From an uncultured Acidiphilium sp. (GTDB lineage: Bacteria > Bacillota > Clostridia > Christensenellales > Borkfalkiaceae), in the NCBI GenBank assembly GCA_902495325.1, contig CABUWK010000001.1, forward strand, positions 62,001 through 126,000: 64,000 bases of DNA, written 5' to 3'. The notes under the pieces were generated by a model. It was not told where the DNA came from. It saw only the letters and a list, made by a program, of their open reading frames with translations, and did no database searches. This document shows positions 41,638-50,733 of this stretch, piece after piece. How positions within the stretch are numbered: the first letter of the stretch is position 1; each line of letters begins with the position of its first letter. A program made the position numbers and the translations under genes.

Positions 41638-42342
41638 CTAATCGCCGAAAAAATCGTTATTGCCGATCGCGTCGCGGATCTTCTCCACCGCCTTTTTTTC
41701 GATCCTTGAGACATACGATCTCGAGATCTTAAGGTGTTTCGCCACCTCTCGCTGAGCGAGCGGTCTTACGCCCGTCAGACCGTACCGCAGGCAAACAACG
41801 GTATACTCCCGTTCCGTCAGGCACGCTTTCATGATTTCGAGAAATTTCTCCTTTAAAATGGAATTTTCCACACGGCTGAAAACCCCTTCTTCCTTTTCGG
41901 CGAGAAGATCGATGATCGTAAGTTCGTTTCCGTCCTTATCGAGCCCGACGCAATCGGAAAGGGAGAGATTGCCTCTGTGTTTTTTGTTTGCCCTGAGCAG
42001 CATCAGAATTTCGTTTTCGATGCACCTTGCCGTATAGGTGGCAAGCTGCGTTCCTTTGTCAGGCTCGTAGGTATTGATCGCTTTGATCAGCCCGACCGAT
42101 CCTACCGAGATCAGATCGTCGACGTCTTCCGATCCCTGATATTTTTTCGCAATATGCGCCACAAGCCTGAGATTATGGCGGATCAGCTTATCTTTTGCGC
42201 TCTTATCTCCGTTTTCGCGGAACCTTTTCAGACATTCCGCTTCCTCTGCGGGAGAAAGAGGTTGCGGAAACGAATCGTTCCCGATACTTGAAGTAAAAAA
42301 CAATATTTTGTCGATCAGACAACGCAATACATCCCAAAACAT
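41638..42342 (-). CDS. sigK: Sporulation sigma factor K, uninterrupted
   Basis: 234 residues, sigma-70 family. The N-terminal pro-sequence-like hydrophobic stretch (VLRCLIDKILFFTSSIG) is followed by SFPQPLSPAEEAECLKRF, HNLRLVAHIAKK, ENEILMLLRANKK and region 4 ending SRSYVSRIEKKAVEKIR, all as in sigma-K. It drives late mother-cell genes after proteolytic activation. The coding sequence is continuous, so there is no skin-type element inside. AGGAGG precedes the ATG. Sigma-E remains an alternative, but the SFPQPLS start favours sigma-K. Confidence 0.88.
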   Translation of the reverse strand: MFWDVLRCLIDKILFFTSSIGNDSFPQPLSPAEEAECLKRFRENGDKSAKDKLIRHNLRLVAHIAKKYQGSEDVDDLISVGSVGLIKAINTYEPDKGTQLATYTARCIENEILMLLRANKKHRGNLSLSDCVGLDKDGNELTIIDLLAEKEEGVFSRVENSILKEKFLEIMKACLTEREYTVVCLRYGLTGVRPLAQREVAKHLKISRSYVSRIEKKAVEKIRDAIGNNDFFGD

Positions 42343-42469
42343 ATTGAATCCTCCTGTTTTGCCGTCCGACGGATCGGAACGGCAATCGCGATCCCCGATT
42401 TTCCGTCCCGAAGACCGACAGCCTACCCGGTTTGATTTACAATTTTTTCGCTTTGTTCCGGCGCTTCTT

Positions 42470-43129
42470 CTACCGCCCCGATACGGAAAAAACGTTTTCC
42501 CTTCTGCTGGAATTGCTTTTTAAAAAGGCGGAAATCTCCTCAAAAGTTCTGTCTGCACCGTCTACGATCTCCGCCGTCGGGAATATTTTCTTCAACCTTC
42601 CGATCGCCGCACGGTAATGGGTGCAACCGAGCGAAACACACTCGTAACCGCCCGCTCTTTCCCCTTCGATCGTCTCCCAATCCCGGCTGAGATCCGTCTT
42701 CCCCCTTTCGATATCTTCCGCCAGAAAAGCGAGAGGGCAAAGGGTAACGTCATTTCTCTGCCTGATAAGTCGTTTCACGTAAAACGTGCCGGCAGTCGCA
42801 TTGGTCGAAAGAAGAAGGGTCTTTTTCCCTTCCGGGATCTCGGGAAATACCCGGAAAATCCTCACGCCGCCTTCCGCACGATAATCGGGAAAACCGGACG
42901 ACATCGTATTGCATGCGATCACAACGGCTTTCGGCGAGTAGGAAAGAAACTTGCGCATATTTCGTTCCAGTATCCCCTTTAATTCCGTTTTTGTTTTATT
43001 CCCGTAAGGCATATTCCTATCATCGGAAAAATATAACGTCGTTTCCGAAGGGAAAGCACTTTTTATTTTCTCGTAAAGATACCGACCGCCCACCCCGCTG
43101 TCGTAACAGATCACGCATCTGTCGTCCAT
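42470..43129 (-). CDS. murI: Asp/Glu racemase family protein, probable glutamate racemase
   Basis: 219 residues, shorter than typical MurI (about 265). The N-terminal D10-S11-G-V-G-G, first catalytic cysteine in ACNTMS (Cys73) and second in LGCTHY (Cys169) are present, so it should be catalytic. It makes D-glutamate for peptidoglycan. The length is reduced in both halves, and the usual DSGVGGL reads DSGVGGRY. AGAGAGG gives the start. Stand-alone between sigK and rpsT. A divergent or second racemase is possible. Confidence 0.8.
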   Translation of the reverse strand: MDDRCVICYDSGVGGRYLYEKIKSAFPSETTLYFSDDRNMPYGNKTKTELKGILERNMRKFLSYSPKAVVIACNTMSSGFPDYRAEGGVRIFRVFPEIPEGKKTLLLSTNATAGTFYVKRLIRQRNDVTLCPLAFLAEDIERGKTDLSRDWETIEGERAGGYECVSLGCTHYRAAIGRLKKIFPTAEIVDGADRTFEEISAFLKSNSSRRENVFSVSGR

Positions 43130-43282
43130 AAAATAACCTCTCTTTTTCTCATTTTATGAAAACAGAAGGCGAATTATGAGGAAAAACCGAAGGCGATATC
43201 CGTTCTTTTCCGTGCAGGCAGGAAAAAAATAAGAATATTTGCGAATTTATCCGTTAAATTTAGAAAACATGGCAAAATTTTG

Positions 43283-43311
43283 TTGCCATTCGCCGAAATT
43301 TATGATAGAAT
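43283..43311 (+). promoter_or_regulatory. Promoter of rpsT
   Basis: TTGCCA (43283-43288), 17-bp spacer, TAGAAT (43306-43311). Confidence 0.6.
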
Positions 43312-43332
43312 AGATATATAATTTTAAGGATA

Positions 43333-43360
43333 AAGGCATACGGCTTTTTTCGCATGCCTT
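43333..43360 (+). promoter_or_regulatory. Hairpin in the rpsT leader
   Basis: AAGGCAT (43333-43339) and ATGCCTT (43354-43360) plus an inner CG/CG pair, immediately before the GGAG ribosome site. It may serve in S20 autoregulation. Confidence 0.4.
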
Positions 43361-43378
43361 ATAAAAGGAGAACATACA

Positions 43379-43648
43379 GTGCCTAACATTAAATCCGCTA
43401 AAAAACGTGTTATCGTAAACGCAAAGAAAACCGGTTTTAACAAAGACAATAAGTCCGAAGTGAAATCCGCAATCAGAAAGCTTAATGCCGTAATCGAAAG
43501 CGGCAACTATGAAGAAGCCGTTAAGCTTTTCCCCGAAACGGCATCCGTGATCGATTCTTCCGTCGCGAAGGGTGTTTATCACAAGAATACCGCCGCAAAC
43601 AAGAAATCCGGTCTTCAGCTTAAGATCAACGCAATGAAGAAAGACTGA
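43379..43648 (+). CDS. rpsT: 30S ribosomal protein S20
   Basis: 89 residues: PNIKSAKKRVIVNAKK at the start, and KGVYHKNTAANKKSGLQLKINAM at the end, the S20 signature. It binds 16S rRNA. Start is GTG, with AAAAGGAG 8 nt upstream and PNIKSA following at once, as usual. Confidence 0.96.
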   Translation: MPNIKSAKKRVIVNAKKTGFNKDNKSEVKSAIRKLNAVIESGNYEEAVKLFPETASVIDSSVAKGVYHKNTAANKKSGLQLKINAMKKD

Positions 43649-43666
43649 TTTTAAACACGTAAAATA

Positions 43667-43700
43667 AAAAGCGTGCCGTTCTTTTGCGGTACGCTTTTTT
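43667..43700 (+). terminator. Terminator of rpsT
   Basis: AAAAGCGTGCCG and CGGTACGCTTTT, a 12-bp stem with one G-U pair and an 8-nt loop, followed by T residues. Confidence 0.85.
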
Positions 43701-43722
43701 GCGTTATTTCATTCTGTTTCGT

Positions 43723-43761
43723 AAAAAACGGATCGTCGCATTTCTATCGACGATCCGTTTT
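43723..43761 (-). terminator. Terminator of the pyk unit
   Basis: AAAACGGATCGTCG and CGACGATCCGTTTT, a 14-bp perfect stem, followed on the minus strand by T residues. It lies just beyond the pyk stop. Confidence 0.85.
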
Positions 43762-43764
43762 GTT

Positions 43765-45177
43765 TTAAAGTGTCGCAACGTTAATGAGCGAGGAATTTCC
43801 GCCCTTACCCGTAGGCGTTCCTCCCGTCATAACGATCGTATCGCCTTTTTTAACAAGCCCGCTCGCCTTCGCGGCAAGCGCGGCAAAATAAAAGAGAACG
43901 TCTACGGAAGAATATGCGTCGCTTTTAAACGGGATCACGCCCCACGAAAGGGCGAGTTTCTGAAACGCCTTTTCATTGGATGTCATCCCGATAATGGGGA
44001 CTTCCGGGCGGAAACGGGAAACCATGCGCGCCGTCATGCCGGTATTCGTGCATACGACGATCGCTTTCGCCCCGAGGTCGTGCGCAAGCATGCACGCGGA
44101 GTGAGACAGAGACTCCGAAGACCCGGAAATAATGAATCTGTCGTTTTCGATCTGCTGAATGTATTCCGTGTTCTTTTCCGCCTGTTCGGCAATTTTCGCC
44201 ATGGCGCGAACCGCTTCCACGGGGTATTCGCCTGCGGCGGTCTCGCCGGACAACATAACGGAACTCGTGCCGTCGTACACGGCGTTTGCGACGTCGGAGA
44301 TCTCCGCGCGGGTCGGGCGCGGACTGTGGATCATCGATTCGAGCATTTCCGTTGCGGTAATCACCCTTTTCCCGAGAATGCGGCAGACGTCGATCATGTG
44401 TTTCTGCGTATTCGGAAGCTCCTCGTACGGCAATTCCACGCCGAGATCGCCTCTTGCGACCATCACACCGTCGGACGCTTTTACGATCTCTTCGAGATTG
44501 TCTACGCCGCGCTTGCTTTCGATCTTTGCAATCAGGTCGATATCCTCGCCGCCGTTCGCTTTCATGAATTCTCTTACGACGCGGATATCGTCCGCACAGG
44601 AAACGAAGGACAACGCGACGAAATCGACCCCCTGCTTTATCCCGAACAACAGATCTTTTTTATCCTGTTCGGACAGATAATCGAGCACGAGTTCTTTTCC
44701 CGGGAAAAACATACTCTTGTGATCGGAAGTCGTTCCGCCTTCCGTAACCTCGGTGATCACGTCGTTTCCCTTCACTTCCTTCACGCGGAAAGAGATCAGT
44801 CCGTTATTCAACAGGATCGTGTCTCCCGGTTTCATCACTTCGGCAAGATGGGAATAACTGACGGAAACCCTGGTCTCATCCCCTTCCGCGGGATCGGAGG
44901 TAAAGGTGAATTCCTGCCCTTTTTTCAACAGGATCTTTCCGTTTTTATAAGTTCCCGTGCGGAATTCCGGACCTTTCGTATCGAGCAGAATGGGAAGAGG
45001 GATCTTCCGTTCTTCTCTGATCTCTTTGATGATCGCGATTTTTGCGGCATGCTCTTCATGCGTGCCGTGAGAAAAATTAAGACGGCAGACGTTCATGCCC
45101 GCGTCGTACATGGCGGAAATCACTTCCTTCGTGCAGCTTGCGGGACCCAACGTACAAACGATTTTTGTCTTTTTCAT
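43765..45177 (-). CDS. pyk: Pyruvate kinase
   Basis: 470 residues, lacking the extra C-terminal domain of Bacillus enzymes. TKIVCTLGPAS, CRLNFSHG, ARGDLGVELPYEELPN and the active-site IAKIESKRGVDN are present. It makes pyruvate and ATP from phosphoenolpyruvate and ADP. AAGGAG gives the start. It is 32 nt after the GH106-like gene, apparently in the same transcript, and ends at its own terminator. Confidence 0.97.
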   Translation of the reverse strand: MKKTKIVCTLGPASCTKEVISAMYDAGMNVCRLNFSHGTHEEHAAKIAIIKEIREERKIPLPILLDTKGPEFRTGTYKNGKILLKKGQEFTFTSDPAEGDETRVSVSYSHLAEVMKPGDTILLNNGLISFRVKEVKGNDVITEVTEGGTTSDHKSMFFPGKELVLDYLSEQDKKDLLFGIKQGVDFVALSFVSCADDIRVVREFMKANGGEDIDLIAKIESKRGVDNLEEIVKASDGVMVARGDLGVELPYEELPNTQKHMIDVCRILGKRVITATEMLESMIHSPRPTRAEISDVANAVYDGTSSVMLSGETAAGEYPVEAVRAMAKIAEQAEKNTEYIQQIENDRFIISGSSESLSHSACMLAHDLGAKAIVVCTNTGMTARMVSRFRPEVPIIGMTSNEKAFQKLALSWGVIPFKSDAYSSVDVLFYFAALAAKASGLVKKGDTIVMTGGTPTGKGGNSSLINVATL

Positions 45178-45209
45178 GCTTACTCCTTATATCTTTGTCT
45201 TTCTTTCCG

Positions 45210-48104
45210 TTATTTTCCGATAAGCGAAAAGGGAACGAAACTGTAACTGTCACGATAGTCGGGGCTTTCATACCCTTTCCATGTTCCGATAAAGTCGAAA
45301 TTCTGCGGACCGACGGCAAGCGGTTCATATGTTTTGCAATGGAACGGACCGTAAAGATTGCGGTTTCCGCTGTAAAGCGTGATCGTGAGTTCATGTTCTC
45401 TTCCGTCCGCAAAAGCGGAGAGATCGAGCGCATCGCCGAACAGCATGCTCCTGACGAATTTCCCGTCGACGGAAACGTCGGCAACGGCATGTCTGCCGGA
45501 AAGCACAAGGGTGTCGTGTTCCTTGTCGATCGTGACTTTCTTTGAAAGAACGATATGTCCGGCAAAGAAGAGATATCCCTGTTCGGTAAGAGGTTTATCC
45601 GCAAGAACTTCGGAAACGGGCGCGGTCAGCTCGTAGTCGCCGTCCGAAAGATAACAGCCGTTTTCGAATTTCAGAGCTTTCTCCTTTACGCCGAAATCGC
45701 CGAGAAGATAGATCGCCTCGATCTCGCTGTCGTAAGACAGACAGTTTTTCAACGATTCTTTTTCGCCGCGCACGTCGTCGAGAACGAAATACACATAGTC
45801 GCGCTCATAAAAATCGACGCCGAGCACGATCTCGTTTTCACCCTTTTTAAGAGCCCCCGCGATATCCGCCGTGAGAAAACTTTTATCGAGCGTTCCGCCC
45901 GCTTTCAGACCGATCTCCTTTCCGTTTACACGGCAGGAGAAAATCCCCATGTTTTCACATTCCATACGGATGTTTCCGGGTAGAGTTTCCGCGCGGAAGG
46001 TGTATTTCAGCCAGATCCTGCCGCGGTATTTTTCGCCGATCAGCTTATAGAAAATTGCGGGAATATACGCCTTCTCTTCAAAGGAAACGCCGTCGTAAGA
46101 AAGATTTGCCTTATCGATCGCAAGCGTGTTCGGCGTGCGGGAAATCACCTTCCATTTTCCGCCGAGATCGATCTCTCCGCCCTGTTTCGCATATTCTTTC
46201 GTATAAGGCGCGTCGCTCTGAAGCAGGATCGCACTGCCGCCGTCTGCAAGGGTAAGCAGAACGTTTCCTTCCTTTGTTTCGGGCACGGAAGTTTCCAGCG
46301 TTTCGAGATCGAGAAGTACGGGATAACGCGACGGACAGCGCACGGTAAGACAGACGTTTCCGCCGCTCACGTTCACGATATAAAGGAAATCGCCCGTTTT
46401 CCCCTTTCTGTATGCGGAATACACCCCTTGCACGTGCGGCGTTATCGTATACGGAAGAGAAGCGACGATGTCTTCTTCCGTCGCCGTGGCGTAAATTTCG
46501 TCAAAGGCATAAGGCTCCCCTTCAAGATATTTCGGTTTCTCGCCCGCAAGCACGAGCTTTCCGCCCTGTTTTACGAATTCGCCGAGAAGAGCAAGCGTTG
46601 TTTTATCCATCCCTTCCGCTTCGGGAAGAACGACGAACTCGTAAGCGTAATTCCCGACGGTCAGTTTGCCGTTCTTCACGCTTCCGTGGCGCGCCATCAG
46701 GTTTTCGTCTCCGTAATGATGAGGGATCTGCTCTCTCGAAAACCTGTCTATAAGTTCCTTAAAAGACAATTCAAGCGTTTTAATGCTTTCGAAATCGTCG
46801 TCGCGGTCAAAGGTGAGATAGGCAGACTTGATCGGATGCAGAAGAAGGACGTTCACTTCGTTTCTGCTCTCGGCGATCAGATAGCCGAGGCGGGAAAAAT
46901 ATTCGTTGAAAAGCCCGTACCGTTCAAACCACGCCATATGTTCGGAATAAGTAAGCGGATAATCGCGCTTTCTCTCTCCGTGAATGGAATACGCCATCAG
47001 ATGCTGACAAATCTGATTGACGCCGTTCACAAACTGCCAGTCGACAAGTTTTTTCAGTTCTCTCGGCGTAACGTCCCAGCCGCAGCAGGCGAACGTCTCG
47101 GTGATGGCAAGTTTTTTGCCGAGTTGCTCCGCACTCGAACCGAGTTGTTTGGGAGCGAGTTCGTCGCCGACGTTTCTCCCGAGCCAATCCATCCCGGGAA
47201 TATGTTCGTATTCGTAAAAATCCATCAGCCCGCCGCAGCACCACATTTGCGTGAACAGGCGGGATTCCTCGATGTCGTGCCCGGTGATACGGCATCCGTT
47301 TTCGTTGCACCAATCGTAAATTTGTTTGATAAAACTGTCGATAAACTGCTTATGAGCGCAGTTCCAGTAAAGATACCGGAACCGTTTGCTCCCTTCGGCG
47401 TCGCAGAAAAGCTTGCCGAGTTCTTCCCACAGATCCACGCCGTACTTTTTCATGCGCTCTGTCAGGCAGGGAGAATAAGGCGTTTCCCAACGGTAATACT
47501 GCGGCTCGTCGGTAAAGAACCCGAGCATGTATTTTCCGAAATCGTCGCCGAGTTCTTTTTTATAACGCTCGTGCGTAAGATCGATAAACTTTCTCACGAT
47601 CGCGGGATTCATCACGTCAACGACGGAAGGATTCGTTTTTACGGATACGTTAAGATACGTTCCTTCCCCTTTGCTCTCGCTCACGCGGACGCATTTCCCG
47701 TCTTTTACAAGGTAACTCGCATTCGCGGAAGGATCGAAATCGCCGACCGTTCTCACGAGATATTGTTCGTGGTTGGCAGGGTCTTCGAGAAGTTTCATCC
47801 CGGCAAAACCGCTCGGCCAGCCGTTTTCGTCATATCCCCACGCTTCCATTCCGAGCTCTTTCGCCCGTTCGGTGCAGGCGCGGATACAGTCGAACCACTC
47901 TTTGCTGAGATATTCCGTTTTCAGTCCGCCGCGGGCATGCATGAAGAAACCGCCGATCCCTTTTTCTTTCATCTGGTCGATCTGACGAAGAAGTTCTTCC
48001 TTCTTTAAATCGTCGTTCCAGCTCCAGAAGGGACGCGGGCGATAACCGGACAGTCCCCCCTGTAAATTTTCTTTTAATGTTTTTATATCGAATTCGCGAT
48101 CCAT
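45210..48104 (-). CDS. GH106-like glycoside hydrolase, probable alpha-L-rhamnosidase
   Basis: 964 residues, no signal peptide, so probably cytoplasmic. The N-terminal RPFWSWNDDLKKEELLRQI, GIGGFFMHARGG and GYDENGWPSGFAG are the GH106 TIM-barrel markers. Beta-sandwich domains follow, with galactose-binding-like parts from about residue 640 (FRAETLPGNIRMECENMGIF). Family members remove rhamnose from plant or microbial glycans. It starts 19 nt after the DUF711 stop and precedes pyk. The rhamnulokinase at 39925-41319 supports rhamnose use, but substrate is unproven. Confidence 0.82.
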   Translation of the reverse strand: MDREFDIKTLKENLQGGLSGYRPRPFWSWNDDLKKEELLRQIDQMKEKGIGGFFMHARGGLKTEYLSKEWFDCIRACTERAKELGMEAWGYDENGWPSGFAGMKLLEDPANHEQYLVRTVGDFDPSANASYLVKDGKCVRVSESKGEGTYLNVSVKTNPSVVDVMNPAIVRKFIDLTHERYKKELGDDFGKYMLGFFTDEPQYYRWETPYSPCLTERMKKYGVDLWEELGKLFCDAEGSKRFRYLYWNCAHKQFIDSFIKQIYDWCNENGCRITGHDIEESRLFTQMWCCGGLMDFYEYEHIPGMDWLGRNVGDELAPKQLGSSAEQLGKKLAITETFACCGWDVTPRELKKLVDWQFVNGVNQICQHLMAYSIHGERKRDYPLTYSEHMAWFERYGLFNEYFSRLGYLIAESRNEVNVLLLHPIKSAYLTFDRDDDFESIKTLELSFKELIDRFSREQIPHHYGDENLMARHGSVKNGKLTVGNYAYEFVVLPEAEGMDKTTLALLGEFVKQGGKLVLAGEKPKYLEGEPYAFDEIYATATEEDIVASLPYTITPHVQGVYSAYRKGKTGDFLYIVNVSGGNVCLTVRCPSRYPVLLDLETLETSVPETKEGNVLLTLADGGSAILLQSDAPYTKEYAKQGGEIDLGGKWKVISRTPNTLAIDKANLSYDGVSFEEKAYIPAIFYKLIGEKYRGRIWLKYTFRAETLPGNIRMECENMGIFSCRVNGKEIGLKAGGTLDKSFLTADIAGALKKGENEIVLGVDFYERDYVYFVLDDVRGEKESLKNCLSYDSEIEAIYLLGDFGVKEKALKFENGCYLSDGDYELTAPVSEVLADKPLTEQGYLFFAGHIVLSKKVTIDKEHDTLVLSGRHAVADVSVDGKFVRSMLFGDALDLSAFADGREHELTITLYSGNRNLYGPFHCKTYEPLAVGPQNFDFIGTWKGYESPDYRDSYSFVPFSLIGK

Positions 48105-48123
48105 AATAACCGATACCTCCCGT

Positions 48124-49479
48124 TCAGTTTTTGTTGCCGTGCGCGGGCGCGGGAATCTGCCCGCCCCTCGAAATAAACTTTTCGGCGGAAGGCGTTTTCA
48201 CCGCCATGATCGGCGCAAATCCGAGCAAGCCGCCGAATTCCGCCGTATCTCCGACCGTCTTTCCCGGAACGGGAATAATTCTGACAGCCGTCGTTTTGTT
48301 GTTCACCATACCGATCGCCGCCTCGTCTGCCAATATGGCGGAAATCGTGGAAGCGGGCGTATCTCCCGGCACGGCAACCATATCGATGCCGACGCTGCAC
48401 ACCGCGGTCATCGCCTCGAGTTTATCTAAGGAAAGCGTTCCGCTTTTTGCCCCTTCGATCATGCCGATATCTTCGCTGACGGGGATAAACGCCCCCGAAA
48501 GCCCGCCGACTTTCGAACTTGCCATCATGCCGCCCTTTTTCACGGCGTCGTTTAAAATAGCAAGGCAAGCCGTCGTTCCGTGCGTTCCGACTTTTTCAAG
48601 TCCCATTTCCTCGAGGATGCGCCCCACGCTGTCTCCTTCCACGGGAGTCGGCGCAAGGGAGAGATCGACGATACCGAATTCCGCACCGAGTCTCTTTGCC
48701 GATTCCTTTGCGATGAGTTCTCCCACGCGGGTGATCTTGAATGCCGTTCTCTTGATCGTTTCCGCCATTTCGGTCACGTTTGCATGCGGAACGTCCTTCA
48801 GCGCGTGATAAACGACACCGGGACCGGAAATCCCTACGCTGATCACGCACTCCCCTTCACCCACGCCGTGAAACGCCCCCGCCATAAACGGATTGTCTTC
48901 TACCGCGTTGCAGAAAGCCACGAATTTCGCGCAACCGAATCCGTCTCTGCCGGAAGTTAAGTCTGCCGTTTCCTTCACGATTTTTCCGATCAGATCGATC
49001 GCATCGAGATTGATCCCCGAACGGGTGGATCCGACGTTTACGGAAGAACAGAGAATATCGGTATCCCTGAGCACCTCGGGGATCGTGTGCAGAAAATTGC
49101 GTTCCTGCGCCGTCATTCCCTTCGGCACGAGCGCGCTGTATCCGCCCACGAAATCGACGCCGACTTCTTTCCCCGCTTTGTCGAGGGCATGCGCGATCTT
49201 TCTCCCGTCGCCGCCGAAAGGCTCGCAAAGAAGAGAAACGGGGGTAACGGAGATCCGCTTGTTTACGATCGGTACGCCGTATGTTCGGGAAAGATCGTCC
49301 GCCGTTTTCACGAGATCCCCTGCGCGACGGCAGATCAGATCGTAACACTTTTTCGCCGTTTCGTCCGCCGTGGCGGAAATGCAGGATAAAAGGGAAAGCC
49401 CCATCGTGACCGTCCTCACGTCAAAATGGTCTTTCCTCACCATATTTATCGTTTCCAGTATGTCTGCATGATCGATCAT
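48124..49479 (-). CDS. UPF0210/DUF711 family protein
   Basis: 451 residues, the exact family length. DILETINMVRKDHFDVRTVTMGLSLLSC is the conserved start, and GGYSALVPKGMT, SSVNVGSTRSGINLDAI, FHGVGEGECVISVGISGPG follow. The family resembles a PFL-like or radical-independent TIM barrel of unknown activity and is usually next to an ACT protein, as here: the stop of that gene is adjacent (TAATATG). Function unknown. Confidence 0.9.
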   Translation of the reverse strand: MIDHADILETINMVRKDHFDVRTVTMGLSLLSCISATADETAKKCYDLICRRAGDLVKTADDLSRTYGVPIVNKRISVTPVSLLCEPFGGDGRKIAHALDKAGKEVGVDFVGGYSALVPKGMTAQERNFLHTIPEVLRDTDILCSSVNVGSTRSGINLDAIDLIGKIVKETADLTSGRDGFGCAKFVAFCNAVEDNPFMAGAFHGVGEGECVISVGISGPGVVYHALKDVPHANVTEMAETIKRTAFKITRVGELIAKESAKRLGAEFGIVDLSLAPTPVEGDSVGRILEEMGLEKVGTHGTTACLAILNDAVKKGGMMASSKVGGLSGAFIPVSEDIGMIEGAKSGTLSLDKLEAMTAVCSVGIDMVAVPGDTPASTISAILADEAAIGMVNNKTTAVRIIPVPGKTVGDTAEFGGLLGFAPIMAVKTPSAEKFISRGGQIPAPAHGNKN

Positions 49480-49480
49480 A

Positions 49481-49750
49481 TTACACCCTGTGCATCGCGC
49501 TGTAAATCTTGTCGCTGCGGACAAAGATCTCAACGCCGATCTCTTTTCCGAGTTTGTCGAACGCCTCCGAAAGCGAGGAGATCGTAACGTCTGCCTTTTC
49601 AAGCGAAACGAGCATGATCATGGTAAAATTGCCCTGCATAATCGTCTGGCTGATGTCCTCTACGTTCACTTCGTGATCCGCAAGCAGTCCCGTAATTTTT
49701 GCTATGATGCCCGGCTTATCTTTGCCGAGTACCGTTATAAATGCCTTCAC
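49481..49750 (-). CDS. ACT-domain protein (UPF0237)
   Basis: 89 residues, one ACT domain: KAFITVLGKDKPGIIAKITGLLADHEVNVEDISQT. ACT domains bind amino acids and regulate partner enzymes. Start is GTG (49750) with GGAGGG 5 nt before. It is the first gene of the run and the standard companion of DUF711. Confidence 0.9.
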   Translation of the reverse strand: MKAFITVLGKDKPGIIAKITGLLADHEVNVEDISQTIMQGNFTMIMLVSLEKADVTISSLSEAFDKLGKEIGVEIFVRSDKIYSAMHRV

Positions 49751-49796
49751 AAACACCCTCCGGCAGAAAAGAATCTCTTTTCCTTTTTTCCCTCTT

Positions 49797-49825
49797 ATTA
49801 TACTAAAATCGGAGCAAAAAAACAA
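49797..49825 (-). promoter_or_regulatory. Promoter of the ACT-DUF711-GH106-pyk run
   Basis: TTGTTT (49820-49825), 17-bp spacer, TATAAT (49797-49802), minus strand. 49826-49945 holds nothing else. Confidence 0.55.
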
Positions 49826-49945
49826 GAATAACAGGACAGAAATTTTTTCGGGAAAGTAAAATTTTCGTAAAAGAAAACGATCTCTTCCCGCCCTGCCCGC
49901 TTCCGACCGATTTACCGGGAAAGGAACACCCTGCCGGGAGAACAA

Positions 49946-49985
49946 TAAAAGAAGTCGTAAACCATGCAATCAGGTTTACGACTTC
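49946..49985 (-). terminator. Terminator of the 50021-50560 lipoprotein gene
   Basis: GAAGTCGTAAACC (49951-49963) and GGTTTACGACTTC (49973-49985), a 13-bp perfect stem with a 9-nt loop, followed on the minus strand by TTTTATT. Confidence 0.82.
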
Positions 49986-50020
49986 ACAATATTCCGGATA
50001 AAAAAGGATGATCGGAAGTG

Positions 50021-50560
50021 CTACGATTCGCTCACGGCGGCGAGAAAAGCATTCATATCGTCTGCGGGAAACGTAAGAACAAGAAACAATCCGTCAACGT
50101 CTCTGTACCTCGAGCCGCGATAGGGCACCGCAATAACCGCACCCGACCAAAAGACCAGCAGAAGTGCGTCATACTGCAAATTGCCCCACGTAAAACGATT
50201 GTAATTGTCTTTTAATTCTCCCGTAAATTTCCGCCGCTGATCGTAACGAAATTCCAGACAAAAAACCGTCTCCTTCCATTTACTTATATTCCTTTTTGAA
50301 AACGGACCTTTTATTGAACTCGTTCCTTCTAATGTAGCAGAAAGCTTTTCAAATGCACTGTAAACGGAATCAATCTCCTCTTGCTTCAGAGATTTTTCTT
50401 TTCCGTTTTTTATCGACATGATTTGCTCCGGTTTTTCCGCAAACGTTTCCGTTTCCAGCGGCGTTTTATTTTTTACGCTGTGTTTTGAAAATATGGCACA
50501 TCCGCTTGTCGCAAATACGGTAAACGCCAGCATTAACGCCAAAATTATTTTTGCTTTCAT
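50021..50560 (-). CDS. Hypothetical lipoprotein
   Basis: 179 residues. N-terminal signal with lipobox FATSGC (Cys21 as lipidation site), then a polar linker and a mixed domain (EIDSVYSAFEKLSATLEG, CLEFRYDQRRKFTGEL, DALLLVFWSGAVIAVPYRG). No recognised family; a beta-rich lipoprotein domain is likely. GGGGGAAAT gives the start. The gene is transcribed alone from a promoter whose -35 and spacer overlap a 19-bp perfect palindrome, so it is probably repressor-controlled. Confidence 0.72.
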   Translation of the reverse strand: MKAKIILALMLAFTVFATSGCAIFSKHSVKNKTPLETETFAEKPEQIMSIKNGKEKSLKQEEIDSVYSAFEKLSATLEGTSSIKGPFSKRNISKWKETVFCLEFRYDQRRKFTGELKDNYNRFTWGNLQYDALLLVFWSGAVIAVPYRGSRYRDVDGLFLVLTFPADDMNAFLAAVSES

Positions 50561-50593
50561 ATTTCCCCCTTTACCTTCTTACTTTACACCGGA

Positions 50594-50622
50594 ATTATAA
50601 CATGACAGATTAAATCTGTCAA
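50594..50622 (-). promoter_or_regulatory. Consensus promoter of the lipoprotein gene
   Basis: TTGACA (50617-50622), 17-bp spacer, TATAAT (50594-50599), minus strand, exact consensus. Confidence 0.82.
50603..50621. promoter_or_regulatory. Palindromic operator in the lipoprotein promoter
   Basis: TGACAGATTAAATCTGTCA, perfect inverted repeat 9-1-9. It fills the spacer and most of the -35 box, a position where a bound dimer would block RNA polymerase. Confidence 0.65.
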
Positions 50623-50686
50623 TAGTAATTTTAAAATTTTCACAAAAGGTGACAACGCACGGAAAATTGCACATTCCGGGCAACGA

Positions 50687-50718
50687 AAAAGAGCGACCTT
50701 ATAAAAGATCGCCCTTTG
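50687..50718 (-). terminator. Terminator of rplU-rpmA
   Basis: AAAG-GCGA-CTT and AAG-TCGC-CTTT stems with single mismatches between them, followed on the minus strand by TTTTTC. It lies about 20 nt past rpmA. Confidence 0.6.
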
Positions 50719-50733
50719 TTTTAAGCCAAAGAA

